Positions 15,988 to 24,893 of a stretch of 64,000 nucleotides of DNA are shown here, in pieces (position 1 is the first letter of the stretch; the number at the start of each line of letters is the position of its first letter). The notes under the pieces are model-generated. The model searched no databases. It was not told where the DNA came from and worked only from the letters and a program-made list of their open reading frames with translations. The stretch lies in the NCBI GenBank assembly GCA_900542425.1, contig UQNQ01000002.1:62001-126000 (forward strand), read 5' to 3'. This stretch comes from an uncultured Eubacteriales bacterium (lineage in GTDB: Bacteria; Bacillota; Clostridia; Oscillospirales; CAG-272). The position numbers and the translations under genes were made by a program.

Positions 15988-18273
15988 TTATGCAATACCC
16001 GCATTTTTCAGTGCCTCGATCTGTAGGCTGTAAAGCTTGTGGTAAACGCCGTCCTTCGCCATCAGTTCGTCATGCGTACCGCGTTCCGCCACTTTTCCGT
16101 TTTCGATTACAATCAGACTGTCCGCATCGCGCAGCGTTGAAAGCCGGTGCGCAATCATGATGGTAGTTTTCCCTTGAATCAGAATCTGCAAGGCATTCTG
16201 GATTTTCCGTTCCGTTTCCGTATCCATTGCCGCCGTCGCCTCATCAAGAATCAAAATCCGCGGATTGCGCAGAATCGCACGGGCAATAGAAAGCCGTTGT
16301 CTTTCCCCTCCGGAAAGATCCTTATAGCCGAACCCGATTTTTGTATCATACGCATCCGGCAGTTTTACAATAAAATCATGGGCGCCGGCAGCTCTTGCTG
16401 CCGCAATGACCTCGTCATAACTCGCGTCGGGACGTGCATATCGGATGTTTTCCAGTATCGTACCCATAAAGAGATAAGTTTCCTGCGATACAATCGCAAT
16501 ATTACGGTACAGGTCCGCAAACGCCAGCTTTTTAATATCGATTCCATCGATAAAAACTTCGCCGCTTTCAGGATCGTAAAGTCGGATCAGCAAATTGGCG
16601 AGCGTACTCTTGCCCGCGCCCGTGTGTCCGACAATCCCGAGCGTCTTGCCGGCTTCAATTTCAAAACTGACATTATCAATCACTTTATGATTTTTAATAT
16701 AGGAAAAGGAAACACCGTCAAAGCGGACATCCCCGCGAAAACTTTCACAGTGTATAGGTTCCTTTGCCTCGCACACCTCCGGCTGAGAATCCATGATTTC
16801 AAACAGCCTTTGCAGAGAGTTTGAACAATCCGCTGTCATTTCCGACATTTCACTGAAGAAAAACAACGGAGCATAAATCATATTCGTATAAGTTGTAAAC
16901 ATCATCAGATCGGCATAATCAATCCTTCCCTGAATCACAAACCATCCTCCGACGCCAAGCGCCAAAAGGTTACCGAATGTATACAAAAGGAAACCGGAAA
17001 GCGGTGAAAAGAAGGTGTTGAATACACCGCGGCGAATATCCGCATCAGCAAGCCGGCGGGAACGCGCATCGAAGCGGGAAATCTCTTCCTCCTCCTTAGA
17101 AAATGCTTTCACAACCCGCATGCCGGAAAGCTCATCGGCAAGAAAAGATGTCATAGACCGCTGGCTGGAATATCGTTTGGCGTGCAGCTTCCGGTTTTTT
17201 GCATGACTGATGCGCATGGTAATCAAAGAAATCGGGATCACGGAAAGCGACAGAAGCGCAAGCACCGGATGGATAATAAAGAGCAGTACAACCAGCACGG
17301 CTACTTTTACGACATTCACAATAAAATGAGGAAGTATATTGCAGAAAAAATCATAAATCGTATTGGAATCGTTGTTGATCTGCGTCATAAGCCCTCCTGT
17401 CTGACGGCTTGTAAAAAAGCCGAGGGAAAGACGCTCGATCGCACCGAAAATTGTTTTTTTCAGGTCAAAATTCACTTTTGCCGCAATCATGGACGTCACA
17501 TAGTTGTTGACGATTGTAGAGAGCGTAGTAAAAATCTTCGCGCCGATTACAAGCACGAGGACAAAAGCGATTTCACGGTAAAAACGCCCGCTCTCCTCCA
17601 AAACCTCTCGGTAAAAAAATCCCGCCGAAAAATAGGAAGCCAAAATGCTGAGCCCCGTCATGCCGACAAGAGAAACAAGCGACAAAAAAAGATACAGCTT
17701 GTATTTTAAGAAAAAGAGCGAAATCCTTCGGAACAGCTTCCCCTTTTCCATACATTTCGGACAGATTTTCCTGTTTTTTTCAGGATAACGGCTTCCGCAT
17801 TTCGGACATCTGCTAAGCTTCGGATCATCGTCCGGATCCACCGTAAACGTACCATCACGCACAATCTTTTCCAAATATTTTTTGAAAACAATCATCGAAG
17901 TGCGGCAAAAGTTTGTCATTGCCGCAAGGAAGACCGGCGCACCGTCCTCGCCTATCGCGGTAAACCGCGCGCTGGAAATCAGTTCCTCAATCTGAAAACG
18001 TCGCAGCGTTTTCAGCGGATACACCGTATATTCCGTTTCATTCCATATTCTCGATGAAAATTTCCGACGGATATCCGTCTGACGTGAAAAAGTCCCCGTC
18101 AGAATGATGAGATCCTCCGCCGTTGCGACAAGATAGGAATCACATGGCTCGTGATTTCTATCCCTGTCACAGTAGGCGGCAAGCAAAATATCCTCTCTTC
18201 GGATTCCCTTTTCTTCTAAAACAGCGAAAATTTCCGCCGGTATTCGATCAATTTCAAACAAAGCAATTGCCAT
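15988..18273 (-). CDS. ABC exporter with N-terminal PH-like region and zinc ribbon (proximal gene)
   Basis: A 761-aa half-transporter with the same plan as the one at 13179: a soluble N-terminal part (about 1-155), a zinc ribbon C-x2-C-x11-C-x2-C (CPKCGSRYP to CPKC), a six-helix membrane domain, and an NBD with Walker A VGHTGAGKST, signature LSGGERQR, Walker B ILILDEATAAMD and AHRLST. Substrate unknown. ATG at 18273 follows AGGA closely. It comes 23 bases after the Wzz-like gene, so four genes probably form one operon. The duplicated architecture points to a heterodimer. Confidence 0.9.
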   Translation of the reverse strand: MAIALFEIDRIPAEIFAVLEEKGIRREDILLAAYCDRDRNHEPCDSYLVATAEDLIILTGTFSRQTDIRRKFSSRIWNETEYTVYPLKTLRRFQIEELISSARFTAIGEDGAPVFLAAMTNFCRTSMIVFKKYLEKIVRDGTFTVDPDDDPKLSRCPKCGSRYPEKNRKICPKCMEKGKLFRRISLFFLKYKLYLFLSLVSLVGMTGLSILASYFSAGFFYREVLEESGRFYREIAFVLVLVIGAKIFTTLSTIVNNYVTSMIAAKVNFDLKKTIFGAIERLSLGFFTSRQTGGLMTQINNDSNTIYDFFCNILPHFIVNVVKVAVLVVLLFIIHPVLALLSLSVIPISLITMRISHAKNRKLHAKRYSSQRSMTSFLADELSGMRVVKAFSKEEEEISRFDARSRRLADADIRRGVFNTFFSPLSGFLLYTFGNLLALGVGGWFVIQGRIDYADLMMFTTYTNMIYAPLFFFSEMSEMTADCSNSLQRLFEIMDSQPEVCEAKEPIHCESFRGDVRFDGVSFSYIKNHKVIDNVSFEIEAGKTLGIVGHTGAGKSTLANLLIRLYDPESGEVFIDGIDIKKLAFADLYRNIAIVSQETYLFMGTILENIRYARPDASYDEVIAAARAAGAHDFIVKLPDAYDTKIGFGYKDLSGGERQRLSIARAILRNPRILILDEATAAMDTETERKIQNALQILIQGKTTIMIAHRLSTLRDADSLIVIENGKVAERGTHDELMAKDGVYHKLYSLQIEALKNAGIA

Positions 18274-18296
18274 CCTTTCCTAAACGGAACCATCGA

Positions 18297-18878
18297 TTAC
18301 GCATTTTCTTTCTTGCGTAAACTGAAAATAAAAACCAAACAGACCGAGCCCGCAAAGCCGGCGATAAGTCCAAGAAAAATCCCCCTCGCAACAGGACGGC
18401 TGTTTTGTGTAACCGTAACGCCGTCGATGACGGAAAGAGAACCGGCGTTCAAAGCCGCAGGGATTCTGGAAGTCACCGTTTCCGTGATCTTCAGAGCAAT
18501 AAGCCTTGTCTGCTCGGAATCGCGGCCAGAAACCGACATCCGAAACACGCCGGCTCCCATATCCTCGAAATCAAGCATTCCCCGGAGCTCTTCATCCGAC
18601 ATTCCGTCCAGTTCCCGTGCCGCAAGCGCCATCGTTTCCGACCCCGTAATCAAGGCGATACACGGTTCTGTCAGCGATTCACACGCCGCAAGATCCGCGC
18701 TTGTGATACCGTCCCCGTAGTCGCTGCGATTCCTGACGCAAAAAGTCGCATAAGCTGTGTATTCATGAGGTAGTATGAAAGCCGTCACAGCAAGCGATAT
18801 TACACCGCAAATCAATGTCACCGATAAAATCAAAAGCGTACGGCGGCGCAGTAGATGCAAAAAATCCGGAATTGTCAT
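18297..18878 (-). CDS. Wzz/YveK-type chain-length determinant-like membrane protein
   Basis: A 193-aa protein with a short cytoplasmic N-terminus, a membrane helix (LLILSVTLICGVISLAVTAF), an extracytoplasmic region (about 40-160) and a second membrane helix (GIFLGLIAGFAGSVCLVFIF) followed by a basic tail RKKENA. This layout and the SVIDGVTVTQNSRPVA segment match the Wzz/CapA polysaccharide co-polymerase family, without the tyrosine kinase. It is the first gene of the exporter operon, which suggests the exporters handle a surface polymer (inference). ATG follows GAGG nine bases upstream. Confidence 0.72.
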   Translation of the reverse strand: MTIPDFLHLLRRRTLLILSVTLICGVISLAVTAFILPHEYTAYATFCVRNRSDYGDGITSADLAACESLTEPCIALITGSETMALAARELDGMSDEELRGMLDFEDMGAGVFRMSVSGRDSEQTRLIALKITETVTSRIPAALNAGSLSVIDGVTVTQNSRPVARGIFLGLIAGFAGSVCLVFIFSLRKKENA

Positions 18879-18897
18879 AAATAGATTCCTCGTTTTC

Positions 18898-18933
18898 TGT
18901 ATTTTCTGTATTTTCTGTATTTTCTGTATTTTC
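18898..18933. repeat. Four tandem copies of a 9-base repeat in the Wzz-like leader
   Basis: TGTATTTTC repeated four times without error (plus strand), with a partial fifth copy beyond. It lies in the 5' UTR, 20 bases upstream of the ATG at 18878 and downstream of the promoter at 18966-18994. Confidence 0.9.
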
Positions 18934-18965
18934 GGTATATTTTCTCATTATATAAGATATATTGG

Positions 18966-18994
18966 ATTATAACATACGGCCTCCTCTATGTCAA
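18966..18994 (-). promoter_or_regulatory. Promoter of the Wzz-like/ABC exporter operon
   Basis: Consensus TTGACA (18989-18994), 17-base spacer, TATAAT (18966-18971) on the minus strand, about 90 bases upstream of the first ATG. It is back to back with the mntP promoter. Confidence 0.8.
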
Positions 18995-19022
18995 CCCGAA
19001 AAGAGAAATCCCTCAGACTTGA

Positions 19023-19051
19023 TTGACAAATTGAAAAAGCTGTGCTATAAT
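19023..19051 (+). promoter_or_regulatory. Promoter of the Mn riboswitch/mntP transcript
   Basis: TTGACA (19023-19028), 17-base spacer, TATAAT (19046-19051): full consensus. Confidence 0.85.
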
Positions 19052-19060
19052 AGCCCAAAA

Positions 19061-19187
19061 CATAAGGGAGTAGTCGGCGACGCACCCAAAAGCGGCGCTG
19101 CGAAGCCAACATACTGAACATCTCTGTTCTGGTTTTGCATGAAACGGCGAGACTTATCTGTTCCATACAGCAGATAAGTCTTTTTTT
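19061..19187 (+). ncRNA. yybP-ykoY (Mn2+) riboswitch with terminator
   Basis: The leader carries the family landmarks AAGGGAGTAG near the 5' side and CTGGTTTTGCATGAAACGGC GAGAC near the 3' side. An intrinsic terminator follows (GACTTATCTG pairing with the AGATAAGTC arm, then seven T, 19151-19187). In known cases Mn2+ binding prevents the terminator and turns on the exporter gene. The downstream gene is mntP, the typical partner. Confidence 0.88.
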
Positions 19188-19218
19188 ATCTGCGAAAAAA
19201 TGAAGGAGAATATAAATT

Positions 19219-19776
19219 ATGTGGGAACTTATCATCATTGCCATCGGGCTTTCTATGGATGCCTTTGCGGTCTCCATTTGCAAAGGGTTATCGACAGACA
19301 AAGTGACATTCAGACATGCGCTTACCGCAGGCATCTATTTCGGCGGATTTCAAGCTATCATGCCTATCGCGGGTTACTTTCTCGGTGTCGGTTTCAAGGA
19401 ATATATTGAAAAAATCGACCACTGGATCGCATTCGCACTGCTGGTTTTAATCGGCGCCAGCATGATTTGGGAATCACGAAAAAAAGAAGAGCAGATGACT
19501 GCTTCTTTCGGCATCGGTGCCATGCTGCCGCTCGCAATTTCAACCAGCATCGATGCACTCGCGGTCGGCGTTACCTTTGCCATCGAAGGATCAAATATCT
19601 GGATTGCCGCATCCATTATTGGAATCATTACCTTCACACTTTCTGCCATTGGTATTAAAGTCGGCAATATTTTCGGAGCAAAATATAAATCCAAGGCGGA
19701 AATTTTCGGAGGTGTTGTTCTTATCCTAATGGGCTTTAAACTTTTACTGGAGCACCTTGGCATTTTAAAATGGTAA
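19219..19776 (+). CDS. mntP: Manganese efflux pump MntP
   Basis: Membrane Mn2+ exporter that protects against Mn overload. The 185-aa protein has six membrane helices in two repeats, each with the family acidic motif: [14 protein letters not shown] and [14 protein letters not shown]. Length is typical. AAGGAG is ten bases before the ATG. Controlled by the upstream riboswitch. Confidence 0.96.
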   Translation: MWELIIIAIGLSMDAFAVSICKGLSTDKVTFRHALTAGIYFGGFQAIMPIAGYFLGVGFKEYIEKIDHWIAFALLVLIGASMIWESRKKEEQMTASFGIGAMLPLAISTSIDALAVGVTFAIEGSNIWIAASIIGIITFTLSAIGIKVGNIFGAKYKSKAEIFGGVVLILMGFKLLLEHLGILKW

Positions 19777-20160
19777 GCGAATCCAAATAAGAGAGGAATC
19801 AAGCTTTTGAGCTTTTAGGTTATTACGCTTTTTCATTGAGCAATTGACAAAATTTCCAAAAAAGCACTTGTATATTTTTCCAAAAAGGTTGTTAATATTT
19901 CCATTTTTTGTAACGAGAAAATCTTTTTTTGCGATGATACACTTCAAAATTCGTTTGTTTTTGTAAATATTTAATCTCTCTTCACAGATTATTCATGTTT
20001 ATGTGCTATGCTATTGAAAAAAACAGAGCCCTGTTTTTCCATCAAATCCGCATCATTGTTCCTTACAAGTGAATAATAATAGTAGCAGAACACCCCGACA
20101 GCCAGCTGCGTAAGCCACGCAAAAATTGTCGGCAACACATGAAAATCAGAGGTACGATCA
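19777..20160. other. Intergenic region, possibly with a small minus-strand frame
   Basis: T-rich region with no clear gene. On the minus strand 19989-20103 reads LPTIFAWLTQLAVGVFCYYY, then SLVRNNDADLMEKQ and HKHE, which looks protein-like (one membrane helix and a polar tail). It has no SD, and the longer frame overlaps the plus-strand gene at 20161. It may be a small membrane protein or a remnant. Confidence 0.3.
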
Positions 20161-20778
20161 ATGGTTGCAACAACTATCGCTCCGTCTTCTATGAAGCGAA
20201 AACAAATACAAACGCTCTTTTTAACAGGTCTCATTCTGTCGTTTATCGGATGGGTTTGGGAAACCATATTTTCTTTTATCATACACAGCCCCAATGACAG
20301 AGGCTTTCTTGTACTGCCTTTTTGTACAATCTACGGATTTGCGTTAATTTTTATCTATCTTCTCTTTGGGACCCCGTCGGATATGCATCTTTTCGGTCGT
20401 TCGATTTTTCCAAATCATGCATTTCCGCGATATTTGGCTTATTTTTTCTCCTCCGCCCTGCTTGCGACGGCAATTGAACTTGTAACCGCTGCCTTTTTTG
20501 AATCCTTTTTTGGTATTAAACTGTGGAGTTATACGTTCTTACCCGGCGGAGAATCTGAATTTATTGCGCTGCTACCTTCTCTGTTTTGGGGTATTGCCAT
20601 TACCCTATTTATGAGATTCCTCTTTCAGCCGATTCATCTTGCCGTAGGCAAAATTCAGCCTAAAATTTTAAGCGGACTATTCTGGGTCTTTCTCATCGCA
20701 GTGCTTGCGGACTTGACATTCAATTTTGTTTACTTGTCTGTAAACGGCACACATTATGTACTCCCGTTTTTTGATTAA
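20161..20778 (+). CDS. CmpB-type putative ABC transporter permease-like membrane protein
   Basis: A 205-aa protein with about five or six membrane helices. Features of the PF06541-type family are GWVWETIFSFI near the N-terminus, RGFLVLPFCTIYGFA, the middle ELVTAAFFESFFGIKLWSYT and the end LADLTFNFVYL. Despite the family name, no ABC partner is seen nearby, so the role is unknown. AGAGG lies seven bases before the first ATG. It converges on the XRE regulator across a shared terminator. Confidence 0.75.
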   Translation: MVATTIAPSSMKRKQIQTLFLTGLILSFIGWVWETIFSFIIHSPNDRGFLVLPFCTIYGFALIFIYLLFGTPSDMHLFGRSIFPNHAFPRYLAYFFSSALLATAIELVTAAFFESFFGIKLWSYTFLPGGESEFIALLPSLFWGIAITLFMRFLFQPIHLAVGKIQPKILSGLFWVFLIAVLADLTFNFVYLSVNGTHYVLPFFD

Positions 20779-20802
20779 ACAAAGAAACGAAAACAATTCA
20801 AC

Positions 20803-20840
20803 CTGAAATCTCTGGCTTTTCCTAAAGTCAGAGATTTCAG
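20803..20840. terminator. Bidirectional terminator between convergent genes
   Basis: Perfect 12-base-pair stem CTGAAATCTCTG / CAGAGATTTCAG with a 14-base loop between the ends of the genes at 20778 and 20854. Confidence 0.7.
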
Positions 20841-20853
20841 CATTTTCGACGTT

Positions 20854-21915
20854 TCAGGAAAGAAGCTTCCGATTACATTCCGCAACTCTCGCCGCTAAGG
20901 CTTGATAGCGTTCCTCCCCACGCACACAGTCAAACCATTCCCATCCATGCGGTCTTTCAAAAAAATCGAAACATCTCGGTATCTTTTTATAAGTCAAATT
21001 TCGAAAGCAATGACAATGATAGGGGATTTCTGTCCCATCCGGAATGGAAAACCACCGTTCCAGCATTTCCACAACTTTTTCCATTACCTGATACCCCTCC
21101 TCAATCTCACCGGAAGCAAACAGTCCTGCACAAAGACGAGTATTGAAAAAAGCGTAATCCCAAAGAAAAGCCTCGCTTTCGTTTTTCTCCGATACTACAT
21201 CCAAAAGCTTCAGCGCAATACGGTTGCCTTCCACACTTTGAGATGGCTCGCCGTGCCAAAAACGCATATTAAAACAAATATTCCTAATGGCATCTAAATT
21301 CATTTGTTCTTTTATTTTTTCTCGTTCTTCTGCTTCTCCACGGAACTCACAGCGAGCAAGACGGAGTTCATAAGCCGTTTTTCCGAATTGGCTTTTCCGA
21401 ATCCATTCTTCAACCTGTACCTCGCTTTCCTCTGTACATACCATGATTTTTATCGCCCTCATCTGAATAGAGTGATCACTGCACTCCTCCCATATTTTAC
21501 TGCAAAAGCGGCGAAGTTCAGTTAAAAGCTCTTTACTTCCCATCCGAATCCGCATCTGCAAAAAAGAACAAAACTGGATCAAAACATCCCAGTCGCGTGG
21601 GTATTCATAAATCATCTCTCTCCAAAGTAAAAGAGCTTCATCATATTTTCCTTCCGTTTTGAGTCTTTGAAGTCTCTGACAATATTCATTTTTCTTTTCA
21701 TCCATGCTGATTCTGTCAGTTCCCATCAGCTGATCCATTGACACGGAAAAAAATCGGGCAATTCTAGGAAGCATCTCGATATCCGGATAAGCGGCGCCCG
21801 TTTCCCATCGGGAAATCGCTTGGAACGACACACCAAGCGTTTCCGCAAGCATTTCCTGCGTCATCCCCTTTTCCTGACGGCAGCGCCGGATATTTTCACC
21901 GATATACAGTTTCAT
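20854..21915 (-). CDS. XRE-family regulator with a TPR-like C-terminal domain
   Basis: A 353-aa protein. Residues 4-64 are a Cro/C1-type helix-turn-helix (IRRCRQEKGMTQEMLAETLG, VSFQAISRWETGAAYPDIEM). The rest is all-helical with spaced aromatic residues, like TPR-type sensor domains of Clostridia regulators. The signal and targets are unknown; no obvious target gene is adjacent except the permease-like gene, which converges on it. A promoter lies at 21961-21989. Confidence 0.85.
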   Translation of the reverse strand: MKLYIGENIRRCRQEKGMTQEMLAETLGVSFQAISRWETGAAYPDIEMLPRIARFFSVSMDQLMGTDRISMDEKKNEYCQRLQRLKTEGKYDEALLLWREMIYEYPRDWDVLIQFCSFLQMRIRMGSKELLTELRRFCSKIWEECSDHSIQMRAIKIMVCTEESEVQVEEWIRKSQFGKTAYELRLARCEFRGEAEEREKIKEQMNLDAIRNICFNMRFWHGEPSQSVEGNRIALKLLDVVSEKNESEAFLWDYAFFNTRLCAGLFASGEIEEGYQVMEKVVEMLERWFSIPDGTEIPYHCHCFRNLTYKKIPRCFDFFERPHGWEWFDCVRGEERYQALAARVAECNRKLLS

Positions 21916-21960
21916 TCCTTTTCCTTCCTTTCACAAAGCATCCTTGACAGCCGCATTTTC

Positions 21961-21989
21961 ATTATAACAGTCTTTTTTTGCTTTTCCAA
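21961..21989 (-). promoter_or_regulatory. Promoter of the XRE-TPR regulator
   Basis: TTGGAA (21984-21989), 17-base spacer, TATAAT (21961-21966) on the minus strand, about 45 bases upstream of the ATG. The remaining part of 21990-22266 has no gene that I can support. Confidence 0.6.
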
Positions 21990-22266
21990 GCCTTATCACG
22001 AGAGAATTTTTCTCGCAATAATTGAATCACTAGGCGAAATAATGAAGATTGCCAGCGTCAGCAATCCCACCCGCTTCTTATTTCTCTTTCCCCCAAAAAA
22101 CTTATTGTTTTATTGCCTGAAGTCAAAAGAATAAGTGCATTCCGCAATCATCTTTTTCAACATCAACAAGATTATCTTTTCCTTTTATAAGCCAGTCTCT
22201 CTTATAGAATATCATATATTATTTTTTATATCGATACGACCTACCTGTTTTTCATAATACCATAAC

Positions 22267-22317
22267 AGAAGCAAACGCTTCCGCGCTGGATTTCTACAGC
22301 CGAAAGCGTTTGCTTCT
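22267..22317. terminator. Large inverted repeat downstream of the cyclophilin gene
   Basis: 14-base perfect arms AGAAGCAAACGCTT / AAGCGTTTGCTTCT with an inner GCTG/CAGC stem. It lies 78 bases after the cyclophilin stop (22395). No strong T-run follows on the minus strand, so its role as a terminator is likely but not certain. Confidence 0.5.
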
Positions 22318-22394
22318 TAAATTTTACATATGTTTTTTGAAGATGAGCAGCAGCATATATCTGTGGTTCCGAGGAATACCAAAAAGCTTTGCCC

Positions 22395-22877
22395 TTACTC
22401 TTCCACAATTGTGATCTTCTTCATTTTCTGTTCTGAGAGCGGCTTATCTGCATAATCCGTATCGACCACGGCAATTTTATCCAGTACGTCAAAGCCGTCC
22501 GTCATTTTTCCGAACGCGGCATATTGCCCGTCAAGATGCGGCGCATCGCGGTGCATAATGAAGAACTGAGAACCTGCAGAATCCGGGCGCGCTGAACGCG
22601 CCATAGAAATGACGCCGCGCGTATGTTTCAGCTGGTTTTTGATACCGTTCGCCGCAAATTCTCCTTTAATCTGATAGCCGGGTCCTCCCATCCCAGTACC
22701 CGTCGGATCGCCGCCTTGTATCATAAACCCTTCAATTACCCTATGAAAAATCAGCCCGTCATAAAAGCCGCTTTTCGCAAGCTTTACGAAGTTTTCCACC
22801 GTAATCGGAGCTGTTTCCGGATACAACTCCAATGTCATCACTCCGCCGTTTTCCATTTCAATTTTTGCTTTTGTCAT
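22395..22877 (-). CDS. Cyclophilin-type peptidyl-prolyl cis-trans isomerase
   Basis: Catalyses proline isomerisation in proteins. The 160-aa cytoplasmic protein has GLIFHRVIEGFMIQGGDPTG, GVISMARSARPDSAGSQFFI and HLDGQYAAFGKMTDGFDVLD, the complete active site pattern (Arg, Phe, Gln, Phe). ATG at 22877 follows TAGGAGG; the longer frame has no SD. No signal peptide. Confidence 0.95.
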   Translation of the reverse strand: MTKAKIEMENGGVMTLELYPETAPITVENFVKLAKSGFYDGLIFHRVIEGFMIQGGDPTGTGMGGPGYQIKGEFAANGIKNQLKHTRGVISMARSARPDSAGSQFFIMHRDAPHLDGQYAAFGKMTDGFDVLDKIAVVDTDYADKPLSEQKMKKITIVEE

Positions 22878-22953
22878 ACTGCCTCCTAAGCGCCAGAACG
22901 CATTTTTATTTTTTCTTGATTCTACCATATTCCACACCGTGTGGCAAGTATCT

Positions 22954-23535
22954 TTACAATTTTTTTACGATAAGATAAGAAAACAAATAGGCACAAAAAA
23001 CAAGAAGCGTAAAATTGATGCCGCTGTAAAAGAATACGTAAAGAGAAAGCATCCATAACACGGAAAGGCACGCACAGGTTGAAAGATATAATACTCTATC
23101 CGCTGTTCCCTCTCCGAAAAAACGGGAAAGAACGGCACCGATCATACGCCCACCATCCAGCGTTTTCACTGGAAGAAGATTCAGCACCGCAAGAGAGGAA
23201 GAAGCTGCAAATACGGAAGCGGCCACCTCAGACGGCATCCATATTCTCGCCGCGGCAAGATAAAGAAGATTCATAATAGGACCTGCAGCTGCAATTAGAA
23301 ATTCTTCGGAATAAGACGAAGCGGCAGAAAGCCCTACAGAAAACCCAACGGGCATAAGATGAACTTCCATAATCCGTTTTCCAAGCATCCTCGCCGCAAT
23401 AATATGTCCTGCTTCATGCAGAAGAACAGAAGAAATTGCCGCAAATGCATACAGCCGCGGCATCACGGCAAGCAGCAAAAAAATCCCGGCAGCAGCAAAC
23501 GGATGCACACGGAACCGAATTCTGCCGATTCTCAT
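22954..23535 (-). CDS. Site-2 metalloprotease, SpoIVFB-like
   Basis: Membrane-embedded M50 zinc protease. The 193-aa protein has HExxH in LLHEAGHIIAARMLG and the third ligand motif NLLPVKTLDGGRM. In spore formers, SpoIVFB cleaves pro-SigmaK in the outer forespore membrane. The size and absence of PDZ or CBS domains fit SpoIVFB, but other minimal M50 proteases exist. No spoIVFA is adjacent. Its start overlaps the stop of the ytvI-like gene by ATGA, so they are cotranslated. Confidence 0.75.
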   Translation of the reverse strand: MRIGRIRFRVHPFAAAGIFLLLAVMPRLYAFAAISSVLLHEAGHIIAARMLGKRIMEVHLMPVGFSVGLSAASSYSEEFLIAAAGPIMNLLYLAAARIWMPSEVAASVFAASSSLAVLNLLPVKTLDGGRMIGAVLSRFFGEGTADRVLYLSTCACLSVLWMLSLYVFFYSGINFTLLVFCAYLFSYLIVKKL

Positions 23536-24632
23536 GAGGCCTCCTCCTTCCGGCGCGGCTTAAATGCCGCAATTGTATTTTTAACAATCACAACCGCCAG
23601 TGGAAGAAGCAGCATGCCAAAAAACCCAAAGGCTTTCAGCCCTACATACATGGAAACCAGCGCAAGCAATGGATGCATACCGATCCCTGCTCCGACAATC
23701 TTGGGTTCTAAAATCTGACGGAGCACTGAAATAACCGCATACAGAATCAAAAGTCCCACAGCTGTGCGGATATCTCCGGCAAAAAACAGATAAACAGACC
23801 ACGGAATCAGAATGGTTCCGGTTCCGAGAACAGGCAGTATATCCACAAGCGCTGTCATAAGCGCAAGCAAAAACGCGTATTTTTGCCCAAGAATGAGAAA
23901 GCCGATAAACAGCTCCGCAAAGGTAAACAAAAAAAGGATTACATAAGATTTGAAATATTTCATCAAGGTATGCCCCGTTTGCCCATACATTTCCCGCAGT
24001 GCATCGCGCGGTTTTCCGTGTACATGTGTTTTGATATAGGAAATAATTTTTTCATAATCCGCACAAAAATAAACAGCGGACAAAACTGTCACCACGGAAA
24101 AAATCAACACTTGAGGAACCGCAGCGGCAATTTTTCCGGCATATCCGGGAATTTTGGACGCAAAGGTAAAAACAGCGTTCTTCAGCATGTCTGTCAGCGC
24201 CTCTCCGATCGTATCCCGCAAAGTATCCGCATCCTCCCCGGAGAAAAAAGGAAGCCCCGCCGCAAATTCGCCAATCTTGTCAAGCATTGCCGTAAAATTG
24301 GAAAGGATCGTATTTTCACCAGCGGCAATGCCGCGGGCAAGTGCGCCAAGCTGTTCTGCCGCCTCCATGACAGCCGCAAAAAGAAGTCCGATTCCTGCAC
24401 TTAAAAACAAAATAACAAAAACCACGGATACAATTCTCTGTGGAATTTTTGTTTTTTTTGCAACGGCGGCAGCCGGACGTCGCAAAAGAGAAGCAGCCGC
24501 AAACGCCAGCACAAATGGCAGCAAAACAGGGAAAATATACTTAGCAATTACATAAACCGCTAAAATCCCGAGTAAACTATAAAAAACAAGATATACTGTC
24601 CGCCGATAAGGCTCCTCCGGAAGAAATCCCAT
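23532..24632 (-). CDS. AI-2E/YtvI-like membrane protein
   Basis: A 366-aa polytopic protein (about eight helices) of the AI-2E exporter superfamily: FPVLLPFVLAFAAASLLRRP near the N-terminus, the central soluble loop, then LVDILPVLGTGTILIPWSVY and LEPKIVGAGIGMHPLLALVS, the most conserved blocks. Coupling to a SpoIVFB-like gene suggests the sporulation protein YtvI, whose molecular role is not known. SD GGAG is six bases before ATG. Confidence 0.75.
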   Translation of the reverse strand: MGFLPEEPYRRTVYLVFYSLLGILAVYVIAKYIFPVLLPFVLAFAAASLLRRPAAAVAKKTKIPQRIVSVVFVILFLSAGIGLLFAAVMEAAEQLGALARGIAAGENTILSNFTAMLDKIGEFAAGLPFFSGEDADTLRDTIGEALTDMLKNAVFTFASKIPGYAGKIAAAVPQVLIFSVVTVLSAVYFCADYEKIISYIKTHVHGKPRDALREMYGQTGHTLMKYFKSYVILFLFTFAELFIGFLILGQKYAFLLALMTALVDILPVLGTGTILIPWSVYLFFAGDIRTAVGLLILYAVISVLRQILEPKIVGAGIGMHPLLALVSMYVGLKAFGFFGMLLLPLAVVIVKNTIAAFKPRRKEEAS

Positions 24633-24695
24633 ATGTGACTCCGTCCCGATTCGATTTCGGTTTTACCGGAAATTTCCCGCTTTCCCGATTTTACC

Positions 24696-24724
24696 TTGAC
24701 AAAACGAATCCTTTATGATATGAT
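24696..24724 (+). promoter_or_regulatory. Promoter of the LRR lipoprotein gene
   Basis: TTGACA (24696-24701), 17-base spacer, TATGAT (24719-24724). About 165 bases of leader follow, with two hairpins (GACCA..TGGTC and GTCTC..GAGAC) of no recognised class. Confidence 0.7.
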
Positions 24725-24893
24725 TTATTTTATGTAAGGGTAAGTTTATTTATTCAGCATCGGAAAAAGAGAGACCACCGCAATTTATCCCTTTGCGGAC
24801 ATGGTCGGACCGTATGATGGATTTTTATATGATTTGAATCAAAATTGTCGTCTCGGCTAAAAGTTATATTGAGACGGCAGAACGGAGTTTACC

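Noticed and set aside
18763..18948. 61-codon frame with TEN repeats
   Set aside because: Reads the 9-base UTR repeat; no SD and it overlaps the Wzz-like start in another frame.
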